NCBI GenBank assembly: GCA_946886085.1
Contig: CAMPHX010000124.1
Span: 1-5,274 of the forward strand
Length of the DNA: 5,274 nucleotides
Reading direction: 5' to 3'
Source of the DNA: an uncultured Flavobacteriales bacterium
Lineage (GTDB): Bacteria; Bacteroidota; Bacteroidia; Flavobacteriales; Vicingaceae
Part shown: piece by piece, positions 1 through 5,247 of the stretch
Numbering within the stretch: position 1 is the first letter of the stretch
Layout of the letters: every line of letters starts with the position of its first letter
Made by a program: the position numbers and the translations under genes
Notes under the pieces: generated by a model
What the model saw: the letters and a program-made list of their open reading frames with translations, nothing else
Databases searched by the model: none
What the model was told of the DNA's origin: nothing

Positions 1-22
1 TTTAAAATATATTGACAATTTT

Positions 23-55
23 TTGAATTTCATCATACATATCTGCTTACATTTG
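23..55 (+). promoter_or_regulatory. Bacteroidota-type promoter for the antiporter gene
   Basis: A TTG at 23-25 (inside a T-run ending TTTTG) is followed after 22 nt by TACATTTG at 48-55. This is an exact match to the TAnnTTTG -7 box of Bacteroidota housekeeping promoters, with spacing inside the 17-23 nt range described for flavobacteria. Transcription would start near 60-63 and give a leader of about 70 nt before the antiporter start at 133. The arrangement TTTTGA, then TAnATTTGGG with a 22-nt spacer, also appears in the promoter inside repeat A2 near the right end. The call rests on motif match and position only. Confidence 0.6.
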
Positions 56-65
56 GGTGTATATA
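52..65. repeat. Left copy of a 14-bp inverted repeat
   Basis: TTTGGGTGTATATA here is the exact reverse complement of 5248-5261, more than 5 kb away. It overlaps the end of the -7 box and the likely transcription start of the antiporter promoter. On the minus strand the right copy also directly follows a TAATTTTG box, so the shared 14 bp may be a conserved promoter/start region rather than a recombination end. The sequence is AT-rich, which weakens any argument from rarity. Confidence 0.5.
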
Positions 66-132
66 ATTGATTCATCCGTATATATAAATTATGCCCAATT
101 TATGACACAACAATAGCAAAATACAAGAATAA

Positions 133-2280
133 ATGATATTGCTAAACATATTTGAGACAACCTTGCCTCTGACAAACCCGGTATTAAAATTTCTTTTGAT
201 ATTGGTTATAATTCTGTTTGCCCCTATTATTCTGAACAAAATAAAAATCCCTCATCTTCTCGGACTGATTATAGCAGGTGCCGTCATTGGACCAAATGGA
301 ATTAACCTAATGGAAAGGGACAGCAGTATCATCCTTTCAGGAACGGCAGGACTTTTATACATTATGTTCCTTGCAGGTTTGGAAATTGACTTAGCCGACT
401 TCAAGAAAAACAGTAAGAAAAGTTTGGTCTTTGGATTATATACGTTCATTATTCCTATGACTTTAGGAACATTGACAGGACTTTACATTTTAGAATTTTC
501 ATTACTGACTTCTGTTTTGTTGGCAAGTATGTTTGCTTCTCATACATTGATAGCCTATCCACTAATTAGTAAAATGGGAGTTGCTAAAAACAAAGCTGTA
601 AATATCACAGTAGGCGGAACAATGATAACAGACACATTAGCCCTTTTGGTTCTTGCCGTAATTGTAGGAATGACCACAGGAGAAGTCAATACCGAATTTT
701 GGGTAAGGTTAACTATTTCGATTATCGTTTTTGGATTAATTGTTATGCTCCTTTTTCCAATTATTGGACATTGGTTTTTCAAGCGGTTTAACGACAATGT
801 TTCTCAATACATTTTTGTTTTGGTAATGGTTTTTCTTGGTGCTGTTCTCGCAGAAATGGCAGGTATTGAAGCAATTATCGGAGCGTTTTTATCAGGCTTA
901 GCACTTAACCGATTAATTCCGCATACTTCACCTTTAATGAACAGGATTGAATTTGTCGGAAACGCCATTTTTATTCCTTTTTTCCTAATTGGCGTAGGAA
1001 TGCTTATTGACTATCGAGCATTTTTTAAAGATTTTGAAACGATAAAGGTTGCATCGGTAATGATAGTTGTGGCAACTACAGCCAAATTCCTTGCAGCTTG
1101 GATAACACAAAAAACCTATAAGTTTTCTGCTGATGAACGAAGATTAATATTTGGACTAAGTAATGCCCAAGCAGCAGCAACTTTAGCAGCGGTTTTAGTT
1201 GGTTACAACATCATTGTAGGAGAAACAGAAACCGGAGAACCAATCCGTCTGCTAGGTGAAAGCATCTTGAACGGAACAATTTTAATGATACTTTTCACGT
1301 GTACCATTGCTTCATTTGTCGCTCAAAAAGGAGCTAAGAATATTGCTCTCTTGGAAAGCACCGATACAACAACAGGTGACGAAGAAAACCAAGAAAAAAT
1401 ATTAATCCCTATCAGTAACATTGAAACAACAGATGAACTTATAAATTTGGGTGTGACAATAAAATCAAAGAAAAATAAAGATGGTTTGTACGCTCTAAGT
1501 ATTGTAGACAATAACTTAATGGACGGTTCGGGAGACAAACAAGCAAAGAAAATTTTAAGTAAAGCAGCTGTTACTGCTTCGGCTACTGACAATTTAATAC
1601 ACGAATTACTTCGTTACGACCTAAATATTGTGAACGGAATTACGAGTGTAGCCAAAGAACATAAAATCACAGATTTAATATTAGGACTACATATTCATAA
1701 AGGAATTTCAGACTCTTTTTTAGGAAACTTGACTGAAGGCATTTTGACGAAATGCAACACTACAACATTGATATATAAACCGGCACAACCTTTCGGGACA
1801 ATCAAAAGACATGTTATTATTGTACCTGAAAATGCAGAAAAGGAAATTGGCTTCCCGTTTTGGCTTATAAAAGTTTGGAACATAGCACGAAACTCAGGTG
1901 CTAAACTTGTTTTTTATGCGACAAAAGAAACACTAAAGTTTATACAGGAAATTCAATCTAAACACCCAATAGAGTGTGAATTTGAATATTTTAATAATTG
2001 GGATGACTTTTTAATACTTGCAAGAAACTTTCATAAAGACGACAATTTAATAATTGTTTTAAGCAGAAAGGATAAGCCTTCATTTCACAACAATATGACA
2101 AAAATACCATCGTATTTAAATAACTATTTTAAAGATACGAGTTACATATTAATATATCCAATGCAGATGGGTGTAACAGACACTTCAAAAATTGACTTGA
2201 AAAATCCGACATTTATCGAACCACTTGAAAAACTTGATGAAATTGGAAAAACAATTGCGAAAATATTCAAACGAAAATAA
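133..2280 (+). CDS. CPA2-family cation:proton antiporter with C-terminal USP-like domains
   Basis: Inner-membrane monovalent cation/H+ antiporter (Na+ or K+ against H+), 715 aa, a usual length for CPA2 proteins with a cytoplasmic tail. Residues about 15-400 contain 12-13 hydrophobic segments. Recognisable family features are GLEID at 82-86, the unwound-helix acidic motif T166-D167 in GGTMITDTLALLVLAV, FLSGLALN at 252-259, PFFLIGVGM at 282-290, and the Gln/Ala-rich GLSNAQAAATLAA near 341-353. Residues about 421-680 look like two tandem universal-stress-like alpha/beta domains. The first ends in a USP-like glycine pattern near 518-549 (LGLHIHKG...FLGNLTEGIL...TLIYKP); the second (about 555-680) is more diverged. 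In related antiporters such tails are thought to sense nucleotides or ionic state, but that is inference here. The 133 start leaves a short N-terminus before the first helix and fits the promoter at 23-55. T-D stands where other members have N-D, D-D or Q-D; D167 is the likely ion/proton carrier. The cation cannot be read from sequence. Confidence 0.9.
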   Translation: MILLNIFETTLPLTNPVLKFLLILVIILFAPIILNKIKIPHLLGLIIAGAVIGPNGINLMERDSSIILSGTAGLLYIMFLAGLEIDLADFKKNSKKSLVFGLYTFIIPMTLGTLTGLYILEFSLLTSVLLASMFASHTLIAYPLISKMGVAKNKAVNITVGGTMITDTLALLVLAVIVGMTTGEVNTEFWVRLTISIIVFGLIVMLLFPIIGHWFFKRFNDNVSQYIFVLVMVFLGAVLAEMAGIEAIIGAFLSGLALNRLIPHTSPLMNRIEFVGNAIFIPFFLIGVGMLIDYRAFFKDFETIKVASVMIVVATTAKFLAAWITQKTYKFSADERRLIFGLSNAQAAATLAAVLVGYNIIVGETETGEPIRLLGESILNGTILMILFTCTIASFVAQKGAKNIALLESTDTTTGDEENQEKILIPISNIETTDELINLGVTIKSKKNKDGLYALSIVDNNLMDGSGDKQAKKILSKAAVTASATDNLIHELLRYDLNIVNGITSVAKEHKITDLILGLHIHKGISDSFLGNLTEGILTKCNTTTLIYKPAQPFGTIKRHVIIVPENAEKEIGFPFWLIKVWNIARNSGAKLVFYATKETLKFIQEIQSKHPIECEFEYFNNWDDFLILARNFHKDDNLIIVLSRKDKPSFHNNMTKIPSYLNNYFKDTSYILIYPMQMGVTDTSKIDLKNPTFIEPLEKLDEIGKTIAKIFKRK

Positions 2281-2299
2281 AATTAATACTAATTTAGAA

Positions 2300-2590
2300 A
2301 TGACTGTAGTTACTTCTCCTAAAGTTAAAAAAAGTGCCATCGTCCTTATTTCAGTTGGATTATTGAACTTTGTGCACGGAATGCTCCACGTAATACAGTT
2401 CCTTCAATCAATGGTACTGATTGCATATTCGGCTGAAAGAACTGAGCCTCATTCGGAAAGTATTTTGGACAGCATATTACATCATCCTATGCTCGCCTTT
2501 TTGTGGGCAATTATAGGATTGTTAACATTCATAATAGGAATAAAAGACTTTCGACATCACAGGAAATGCGGCAATGGACACAAACATTAG
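2300..2590 (+). CDS. Small two-helix membrane protein with His-rich tail, unknown function
   Basis: I do not recognise a named family. The 96-aa product has a short basic N-terminus, a hydrophobic helix at about 12-42 containing H26 and H30 (HGMLHVIQFLQS), a loop with acidic and His residues (H51, H61, H62), a second helix at about 64-81, and a basic tail rich in His with one Cys (HHRKCGNGHKH, 86-96). Both ends are probably cytoplasmic. The membrane-embedded histidines and the tail suggest metal or proton binding, as inference only. The frame stays open upstream to an ATG at 2225, which would give 121 aa and overlap the antiporter by 56 nt. I prefer the ATG at 2300 because the extra residues are the out-of-frame reading of antiporter codons and 2300 leaves a natural 19-nt gap. 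The gene is probably co-transcribed with the antiporter and could be an accessory subunit. Confidence 0.75.
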   Translation: MTVVTSPKVKKSAIVLISVGLLNFVHGMLHVIQFLQSMVLIAYSAERTEPHSESILDSILHHPMLAFLWAIIGLLTFIIGIKDFRHHRKCGNGHKH

Positions 2591-2644
2591 CAGAAAATTG
2601 CCAAAAGCCACATGTCCAAGATGGTATAAGAGCAATGGCAAACA

Positions 2645-2739
2645 CCAACCCTAAATAGCTGTTTTAATGATTTATAAACTATTTTTTTATATATTTGAAA
2701 AATAAGTCTGATAAAAAAAATTAGACCTATCTACCCAAA
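2645..2739. repeat. Dispersed direct repeat, copy A1
   Basis: The 63 nt at 2645-2707 match 5170-5233 with five substitutions and two small indels, about 88% identity by hand alignment. They begin CCAACCCTAAAT and end AAAAATAAGT. Weaker similarity continues to an ACCCAAA at 2733-2739, which matches ACCCAAA at 5255-5261. The copy lies between the antiporter unit and the LytTR unit, in the same orientation as A2, so the two copies flank the three-gene block. It carries a promoter-like core. It is not coding and has no transposase. It may be a genome-wide intergenic repeat. Confidence 0.8.
2662..2697 (+). promoter_or_regulatory. Weakened promoter inside repeat A1, upstream of the LytTR gene
   Basis: TATATTTG at 2690-2697 is an exact TAnnTTTG -7 box. 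In the upstream position repeat A2 has TTTTG, while this copy has TTTTA at 2662-2666, and the spacer is 23 nt instead of 22 because of one extra T. The -33 element is therefore damaged relative to its sister copy. If active, transcription would start near 2704 and give a leader of about 100 nt that includes the hairpins at 2723-2773. Lower activity than A2, or dependence on an activator, is a reasonable inference. Confidence 0.45.
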
Positions 2740-2773
2740 TATGGTTGTATAGGTCTGACTCAGTCGACCTATA
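2723..2773 (+). promoter_or_regulatory. Three-arm set of mutually exclusive hairpins upstream of LytTR
   Basis: Three related arms occur in a row: AGACCTAT (2723-2730), ATAGGTCT (2749-2756) and GACCTATA (2766-2773). The middle arm can pair with the left one as a perfect 8-bp stem around an 18-nt loop that itself contains CCA/TGG. It can instead pair with the right one, giving TATAGGTC, GACT around a single C, then AGTC and GACCTATA: 12 bp with one bulged T (2748-2773). Both cannot form together. There is no T-run after the second stem, so it is not an intrinsic terminator. The left and right GACCTAT copies start 42 bp apart, about four helical turns on one DNA face, so a double-stranded operator for the LytTR protein is an alternative reading. 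Confidence 0.5.
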
Positions 2774-2778
2774 TATAA

Positions 2779-2788
2779 GTTGGCGGTA
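2779..2788. repeat. Left copy of the 10-bp inverted repeat bracketing the three-gene block
   Basis: GTTGGCGGTA is the exact reverse complement of TACCGCCAAC at 4922-4931. It lies 16 nt before the LytTR start codon, in the 5' leader. The six consecutive G/C bases stand out against very AT-rich surroundings (TATATATAA before, ATTAAAAAAAC after). Taken with the right copy it marks the edges of the three-gene block almost to the base. Confidence 0.7.
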
Positions 2789-2804
2789 ATTAAAAAAACA
2801 AACA

Positions 2805-3584
2805 ATGACTTCACTCACTTTAAAAAGTAAAAATGAAACACTAATCATCCTGTTATCTTTACTCGGAATGACTTTTCTTTTTCTTTGTAAAGATTTATTT
2901 CATTCTTTTATAATGGGTTATAATTTTTACATATCTGAATCTTTATTATTTGGTTTATTTTGGTTATTGTTTATTCCCTTTTTGATATTAAGTTGGAGAC
3001 TATTTAAAAAATTTGGCAAGATTGTTAATTTAATTTCTCCATTATTTTTAAGCATTTTTCATATAGCTATTTTTTCAGTTTTTGTGTTTTCAATTTCAGC
3101 TCTATTTTTTAACCATACATTTAGTTTTCTCAGAGTTTTTTCAGACACCATAGCTGATTATGGATTCCCCTGTCTATTAATTTATGGTCTGGCATTCTTT
3201 ATTGATCCAAAATTTCAAACAACGATAATTGACAAACAAGAAGACCTAAAACAAATACGGGTAGAATACAAAAATGGCGTAAAACTATTAGCACACAAAG
3301 ATATTTTATATGTCAAAACTGAACGTCCGTATATTGCTATTGTTACTGTAGAAAAGACTTATCTTCATAGTAGCACACTGAAGGATTTTATAAAGAGAGT
3401 GCCAAAAGAGACTTTTATACAAGTCCACAAAAGTACCATAATAAATATAAGTCAAATCTACTCATACAAATCCAAGAAAAATGGAGACTATGATGTTGTT
3501 ATGTTAAACGGAGAAATTGTAAAAGTAAGCCGAAACTTTAATGACTTCTTCAAAAAGTTTTCAAGGAGGAACCGTTTGGCATAA
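2805..3584 (+). CDS. Membrane-anchored LytTR-domain transcriptional regulator
   Basis: The 259-aa protein has four hydrophobic segments (about 11-29, 44-66, 76-103, 117-133) followed by a C-terminal LytTR DNA-binding domain at about 150-253. Domain landmarks are DILYVKTERPYIAIVT (166-181), the YLHSSTLKDFIKRVP stretch (186-200), FIQVHKSTIINISQI (204-218), GDYDVVMLNGEIVKVSR (227-243) and the final NFNDFFKKF. There is no receiver domain, so it is not a classical AgrA/LytR response regulator. Even helix number places the LytTR domain in the cytoplasm, and the membrane part may sense an envelope or lipid signal. Its position directly upstream of two lipoprotein genes, after a leader with repeated GACCTAT elements, suggests autoregulation and local control. 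The gene is very T-rich, partly because of the membrane segments. No SD sequence is visible, only an A-rich leader. Family call is firm; targets and signal are inferred. Confidence 0.9.
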   Translation: MTSLTLKSKNETLIILLSLLGMTFLFLCKDLFHSFIMGYNFYISESLLFGLFWLLFIPFLILSWRLFKKFGKIVNLISPLFLSIFHIAIFSVFVFSISALFFNHTFSFLRVFSDTIADYGFPCLLIYGLAFFIDPKFQTTIIDKQEDLKQIRVEYKNGVKLLAHKDILYVKTERPYIAIVTVEKTYLHSSTLKDFIKRVPKETFIQVHKSTIINISQIYSYKSKKNGDYDVVMLNGEIVKVSRNFNDFFKKFSRRNRLA

Positions 3585-3611
3585 TATGTACTCATTTGAG
3601 CCTATTTGATT

Positions 3612-3641
3612 TTGGGGAAGCGCTTGTCAGTAGTATTTTAG
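3612..3641 (+). promoter_or_regulatory. Possible internal promoter before the dioxygenase gene
   Basis: The 81-nt gap between the LytTR stop and the dioxygenase start has TTG at 3612-3614, a 19-nt spacer, then TATTTTAG at 3634-3641, one mismatch from TAnnTTTG. An 8-bp palindrome AAGCGCTT (3618-3625) lies in the spacer where a regulator could bind. The lipoprotein pair could therefore have its own start site in addition to read-through from the LytTR gene. The match is imperfect and in AT-rich DNA. Confidence 0.3.
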
Positions 3642-3665
3642 TTCAAAACAAAAATAACTCAAACT

Positions 3666-4292
3666 ATGAAACGAATATTGATAGCCATTCTCTTGACAGT
3701 TATAATGTCTTCCTGTGCAAACTCTCAAGACCAGAAACCCAGACTTGTTGGAGCACCCTGTGAAGGATGTGAAGCAGTCTTGGAATATAATGACAGAGAA
3801 CTTACAAACACCGATACACTGCCAGACTTTGATAAAGAAGGTGTTAAAATAAAGGTGGAGGGAACTATTTATCAAGCAGATGGAAAAACACCTGCAAACA
3901 ATATTATTCTGTATGTATATCACACAAACCAAAATGGAATTTATGCACCAAACAAGAACTCTAAAGGATGGGGTAAAAAACACGGATACAATCGTACTTG
4001 GCTTAAAACTGATAAAGATGGATATTACTCATTTTATACGTTAAAACCTGCTCCATATCCGAACAGATCGGGAGCAGCACATATTCATTACACAATCCTT
4101 GAGCCTAATGGAAAGTATTATTGGCTCGGTAGCTGTCATTTTGAGGGAGACAGCCTGTTGACAAAAAATGAAATTAATCCTGATTCTCCAAGAGGAGGTC
4201 ATTCAGGTTTATTGACCTTTAAAAAAGAAGGAGACTTATTGGTTGCAACAAGGGATATAGTTTTAGGCAAAAACATTCCAGGTTATGAATAA
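3666..4292 (+). CDS. Intradiol ring-cleavage dioxygenase-like lipoprotein
   Basis: The 208-aa product belongs to the intradiol (catechol/protocatechuate) dioxygenase superfamily, whose members use non-haem Fe(III) to open catechol rings between the hydroxyls. The N-terminus is a lipoprotein signal, with a hydrophobic stretch at 4-14 and lipobox MSSC ending at C17, so the mature protein should be membrane-tethered outside the cytoplasm. A CxxC (C32, C35, in PCEGCEA) follows the tether. The beta-sandwich starts near 60 (VKIKVEGTIYQADGKTPANN). Candidate iron ligands are all present: Y93 (NQNGIYAP), Y131 (PAPYPN), H139 and H141 (AAHIHYTI). The Arg found three residues before the first ligand His in protocatechuate dioxygenase is replaced by G136; R134 lies nearby. 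Many cytoplasmic relatives have an extra N-terminal helical region, absent here. Its stop overlaps the YceI start by 8 nt, implying coupled translation. The natural substrate is unknown and aromatic catabolism is not supported by the neighbourhood. Confidence 0.85.
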   Translation: MKRILIAILLTVIMSSCANSQDQKPRLVGAPCEGCEAVLEYNDRELTNTDTLPDFDKEGVKIKVEGTIYQADGKTPANNIILYVYHTNQNGIYAPNKNSKGWGKKHGYNRTWLKTDKDGYYSFYTLKPAPYPNRSGAAHIHYTILEPNGKYYWLGSCHFEGDSLLTKNEINPDSPRGGHSGLLTFKKEGDLLVATRDIVLGKNIPGYE

Positions 4293-4917
4293 GCTATTAT
4301 TGATTTTGATTGTACCAATGCTAATTAGTTCCTGTGTAGGGAAGTACAGTTCAGATGCACAGGAAGCCAACATTGGCAAAACTCAAAAAGAGCAAAATAC
4401 TCTAACGAAAGACACTTTACAGGTAGATATATCCAATTCGAGCATTCATTGGAAAGGAACTAAAATGCGGGGAGCAGGAAAACACGAAGGACTCATCCAA
4501 CTACAAGACGGATATTTTTTAACAGACCAAAATAAATTAGTTGGAGGTAAATTTACTATGGATATGAACACTATTCAGGTTACTGATATTCCTAAACACG
4601 AACCCGTTCCAAGGAAACGATTTAATGACCATATGAAAAGTGAAGATTTTTTCAATACAGCAAAATATCCAACCTCAGAATTCACAATTACAGAAATCGA
4701 AAATTTAACTGATGACAGCACTATGGTATCAGGAAATTTGACCATTAAAGACATTACCAAAAATATTTCATTTAAGGCTAAGAGTAGCGAAAAAAAATTT
4801 TCCTCAAAATTTACATTTGACCGATTTGAGTGGAATATTGCTTATGAAGGAAGTTGGGCTGATAAAACGTTAGTTGATAAGGATATTCAGCTAACAATAA
4901 ATCTAAAAATAGAATAA
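4285..4917 (+). CDS. YceI-family polyisoprenoid-binding lipoprotein
   Basis: The 210-aa protein has a lipoprotein signal peptide (hydrophobic 4-14, lipobox ISSC ending at C17), then a low-complexity linker to about 44, then a YceI lipocalin-like beta-barrel to the end. Family landmarks are the first strand SSIHWKGTKMRGAGKHEG (52-69), GGKFTMDMNTI (87-97), the hallmark HMKSEDFFNTAKYPTSEFTI (116-135), GNLTIKDITKNISFKA (150-165) and FDRFEWNIAYEG (178-189). Structurally known YceI proteins hold a long polyisoprenoid chain in a hydrophobic channel; role varies and is often tied to stress or quinone/isoprenoid handling. The start ATG overlaps the dioxygenase stop (ATGAATAA, 8-nt overlap) and no separate ribosome site is seen, so translational coupling is likely. 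The coding region ends 4 nt before the right copy of the 10-bp inverted repeat. Family assignment is strong; ligand is inferred. Confidence 0.92.
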   Translation: MNKLLLILIVPMLISSCVGKYSSDAQEANIGKTQKEQNTLTKDTLQVDISNSSIHWKGTKMRGAGKHEGLIQLQDGYFLTDQNKLVGGKFTMDMNTIQVTDIPKHEPVPRKRFNDHMKSEDFFNTAKYPTSEFTITEIENLTDDSTMVSGNLTIKDITKNISFKAKSSEKKFSSKFTFDRFEWNIAYEGSWADKTLVDKDIQLTINLKIE

Positions 4918-4921
4918 AAAC

Positions 4922-4931
4922 TACCGCCAAC
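4922..4931. repeat. Right copy of the 10-bp inverted repeat bracketing the three-gene block
   Basis: TACCGCCAAC is the exact reverse complement of 2779-2788. It begins 4 nt after the YceI stop and runs directly into AATGGCTAAG, the left foot of the long palindrome. A related but imperfect sequence, CCAAGATGGTATAAG, occurs at 2616-2630 after the preceding gene pair. Confidence 0.7.
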
Positions 4932-4935
4932 AATG

Positions 4936-5041
4936 GCTAAGAAAACATAGGGCAAATAAGGCTTTCAGCAAAGTTCGTTCACTTAGCAAACTTTCGTTTC
5001 GGTGGACAAGTAGTCGCTTCGAAAGCCCTACGTTTCTTAGC
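4936..5041. repeat. 106-nt imperfect palindrome after the three-gene block
   Basis: The left arm 4936-4953 (GCTAAGAAAACATAGGGC) pairs with the right arm 5025-5041 (GCCCTACGTTTCTTAGC). That is 16 Watson-Crick pairs with one bulged A (4945) and one A-C mismatch. The loop is 71 nt and has internal structure: AAAGTT at 4970-4975 pairs with AACTTT at 4989-4994, and GCTTTC at 4961-4966 can compete for GAAAGC at 5021-5026. The loop also contains a direct near-repeat (AGCAAAGTTCGTT and AGCAAACTTTCGTT). By hand count 4961-5020 is about 45% G+C, higher than flanking DNA. It resembles the bulged palindromes at the ends of dispersed gene units in Bacteroidota genomes, as I remember them. It could also act as a transcript-end structure, but no T-run follows. 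No credible gene lies here. Confidence 0.7.
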
Positions 5042-5050
5042 GGAGAAAGT

Positions 5051-5118
5051 GCTAAATTCAAGCTTTCGGCATTTATGAAAGTTTGGTGCAAGTCGACAAG
5101 AAAGTGCTTCGAAAACCC
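5051..5118. repeat. Degenerate second copy of the palindrome interior
   Basis: Landmarks of the preceding palindrome recur here in the same order: GCTAA at 5051-5055, AAGCTTTCGGCA at 5060-5071 (compare AGGCTTTCAGCA at 4959-4970), and GACAAG then GCTTCGAAAACCC at 5095-5118. The last segment matches 5005-5028 at 19 of 24 positions, 90 nt apart. This suggests an old tandem duplication of the terminal element, with the second copy decayed and lacking a right arm. It is followed by a C-rich tract with CTACCCC at 5123-5129 and 5138-5144. Nothing coding is credible in this stretch. Confidence 0.5.
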
Positions 5119-5188
5119 CACTCTACCCCAAATTTACCTACCCCCTATTAAAGCATTCGTAAAAAAACTCCAACCCTAAATTGCTGTT

Positions 5189-5221
5189 TTGATGGTTTAT
5201 AAGTTATTTTTTATATATTTG
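5189..5221 (+). promoter_or_regulatory. Rightward promoter in repeat A2
   Basis: TTG at 5189-5191 (in TTTTG), a 22-nt spacer and TATATTTG at 5214-5221 form an intact Bacteroidota-type promoter. The predicted start is near 5228, and the gene it would drive lies beyond the window. Spacing and the TTTTGA...TTTGGG framing equal those of the promoter at 23-55. Confidence 0.55.
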
Positions 5222-5247
5222 GGAAAAATAAGTAAGCAAAAAATACA

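Noticed and set aside
84..103. Hairpin ATAAATT / AATTTAT with 6-nt loop in the antiporter leader
   Set aside because: All-A/T 7-bp stem in AT-rich DNA is expected by chance; no conserved riboswitch feature seen.
2225..2299. Upstream ATG that would extend the small His-rich protein by 25 residues
   Set aside because: The extension lies almost wholly inside the antiporter coding sequence in another frame and adds an Asn/Lys-rich segment with no domain character; the ATG at 2300 fits better.
3627..3983. 118-codon minus-strand frame opposite the dioxygenase gene
   Set aside because: It lies antisense to a gene with clear family motifs; its translation shows no motif and is an artefact of codon bias.
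4922..5041. Integron attC site
   Set aside because: Size and bulged palindromic shape are suggestive, but GTTGGCG/CGCCAAC deviates from the GTTRRRY/RYYYAAC core and no integron integrase is in the window.
4918..5060. Intrinsic terminator for the three-gene block
   Set aside because: A stem-loop is present but the loop is 71 nt and no T-tract follows the right arm, so a standard Rho-independent terminator is not supported.
4921..5121. 66-codon open frame on the minus strand across the palindrome
   Set aside because: It is created by the inverted-repeat DNA, has no domain or convincing start context, and coincides with structured non-coding sequence.
5075..5179. 34-residue frame on the + strand starting ATGAAAGTTTGG
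   Set aside because: It spans the decayed palindrome copy, the C-rich tract and the start of repeat A2, so it is almost certainly chance.
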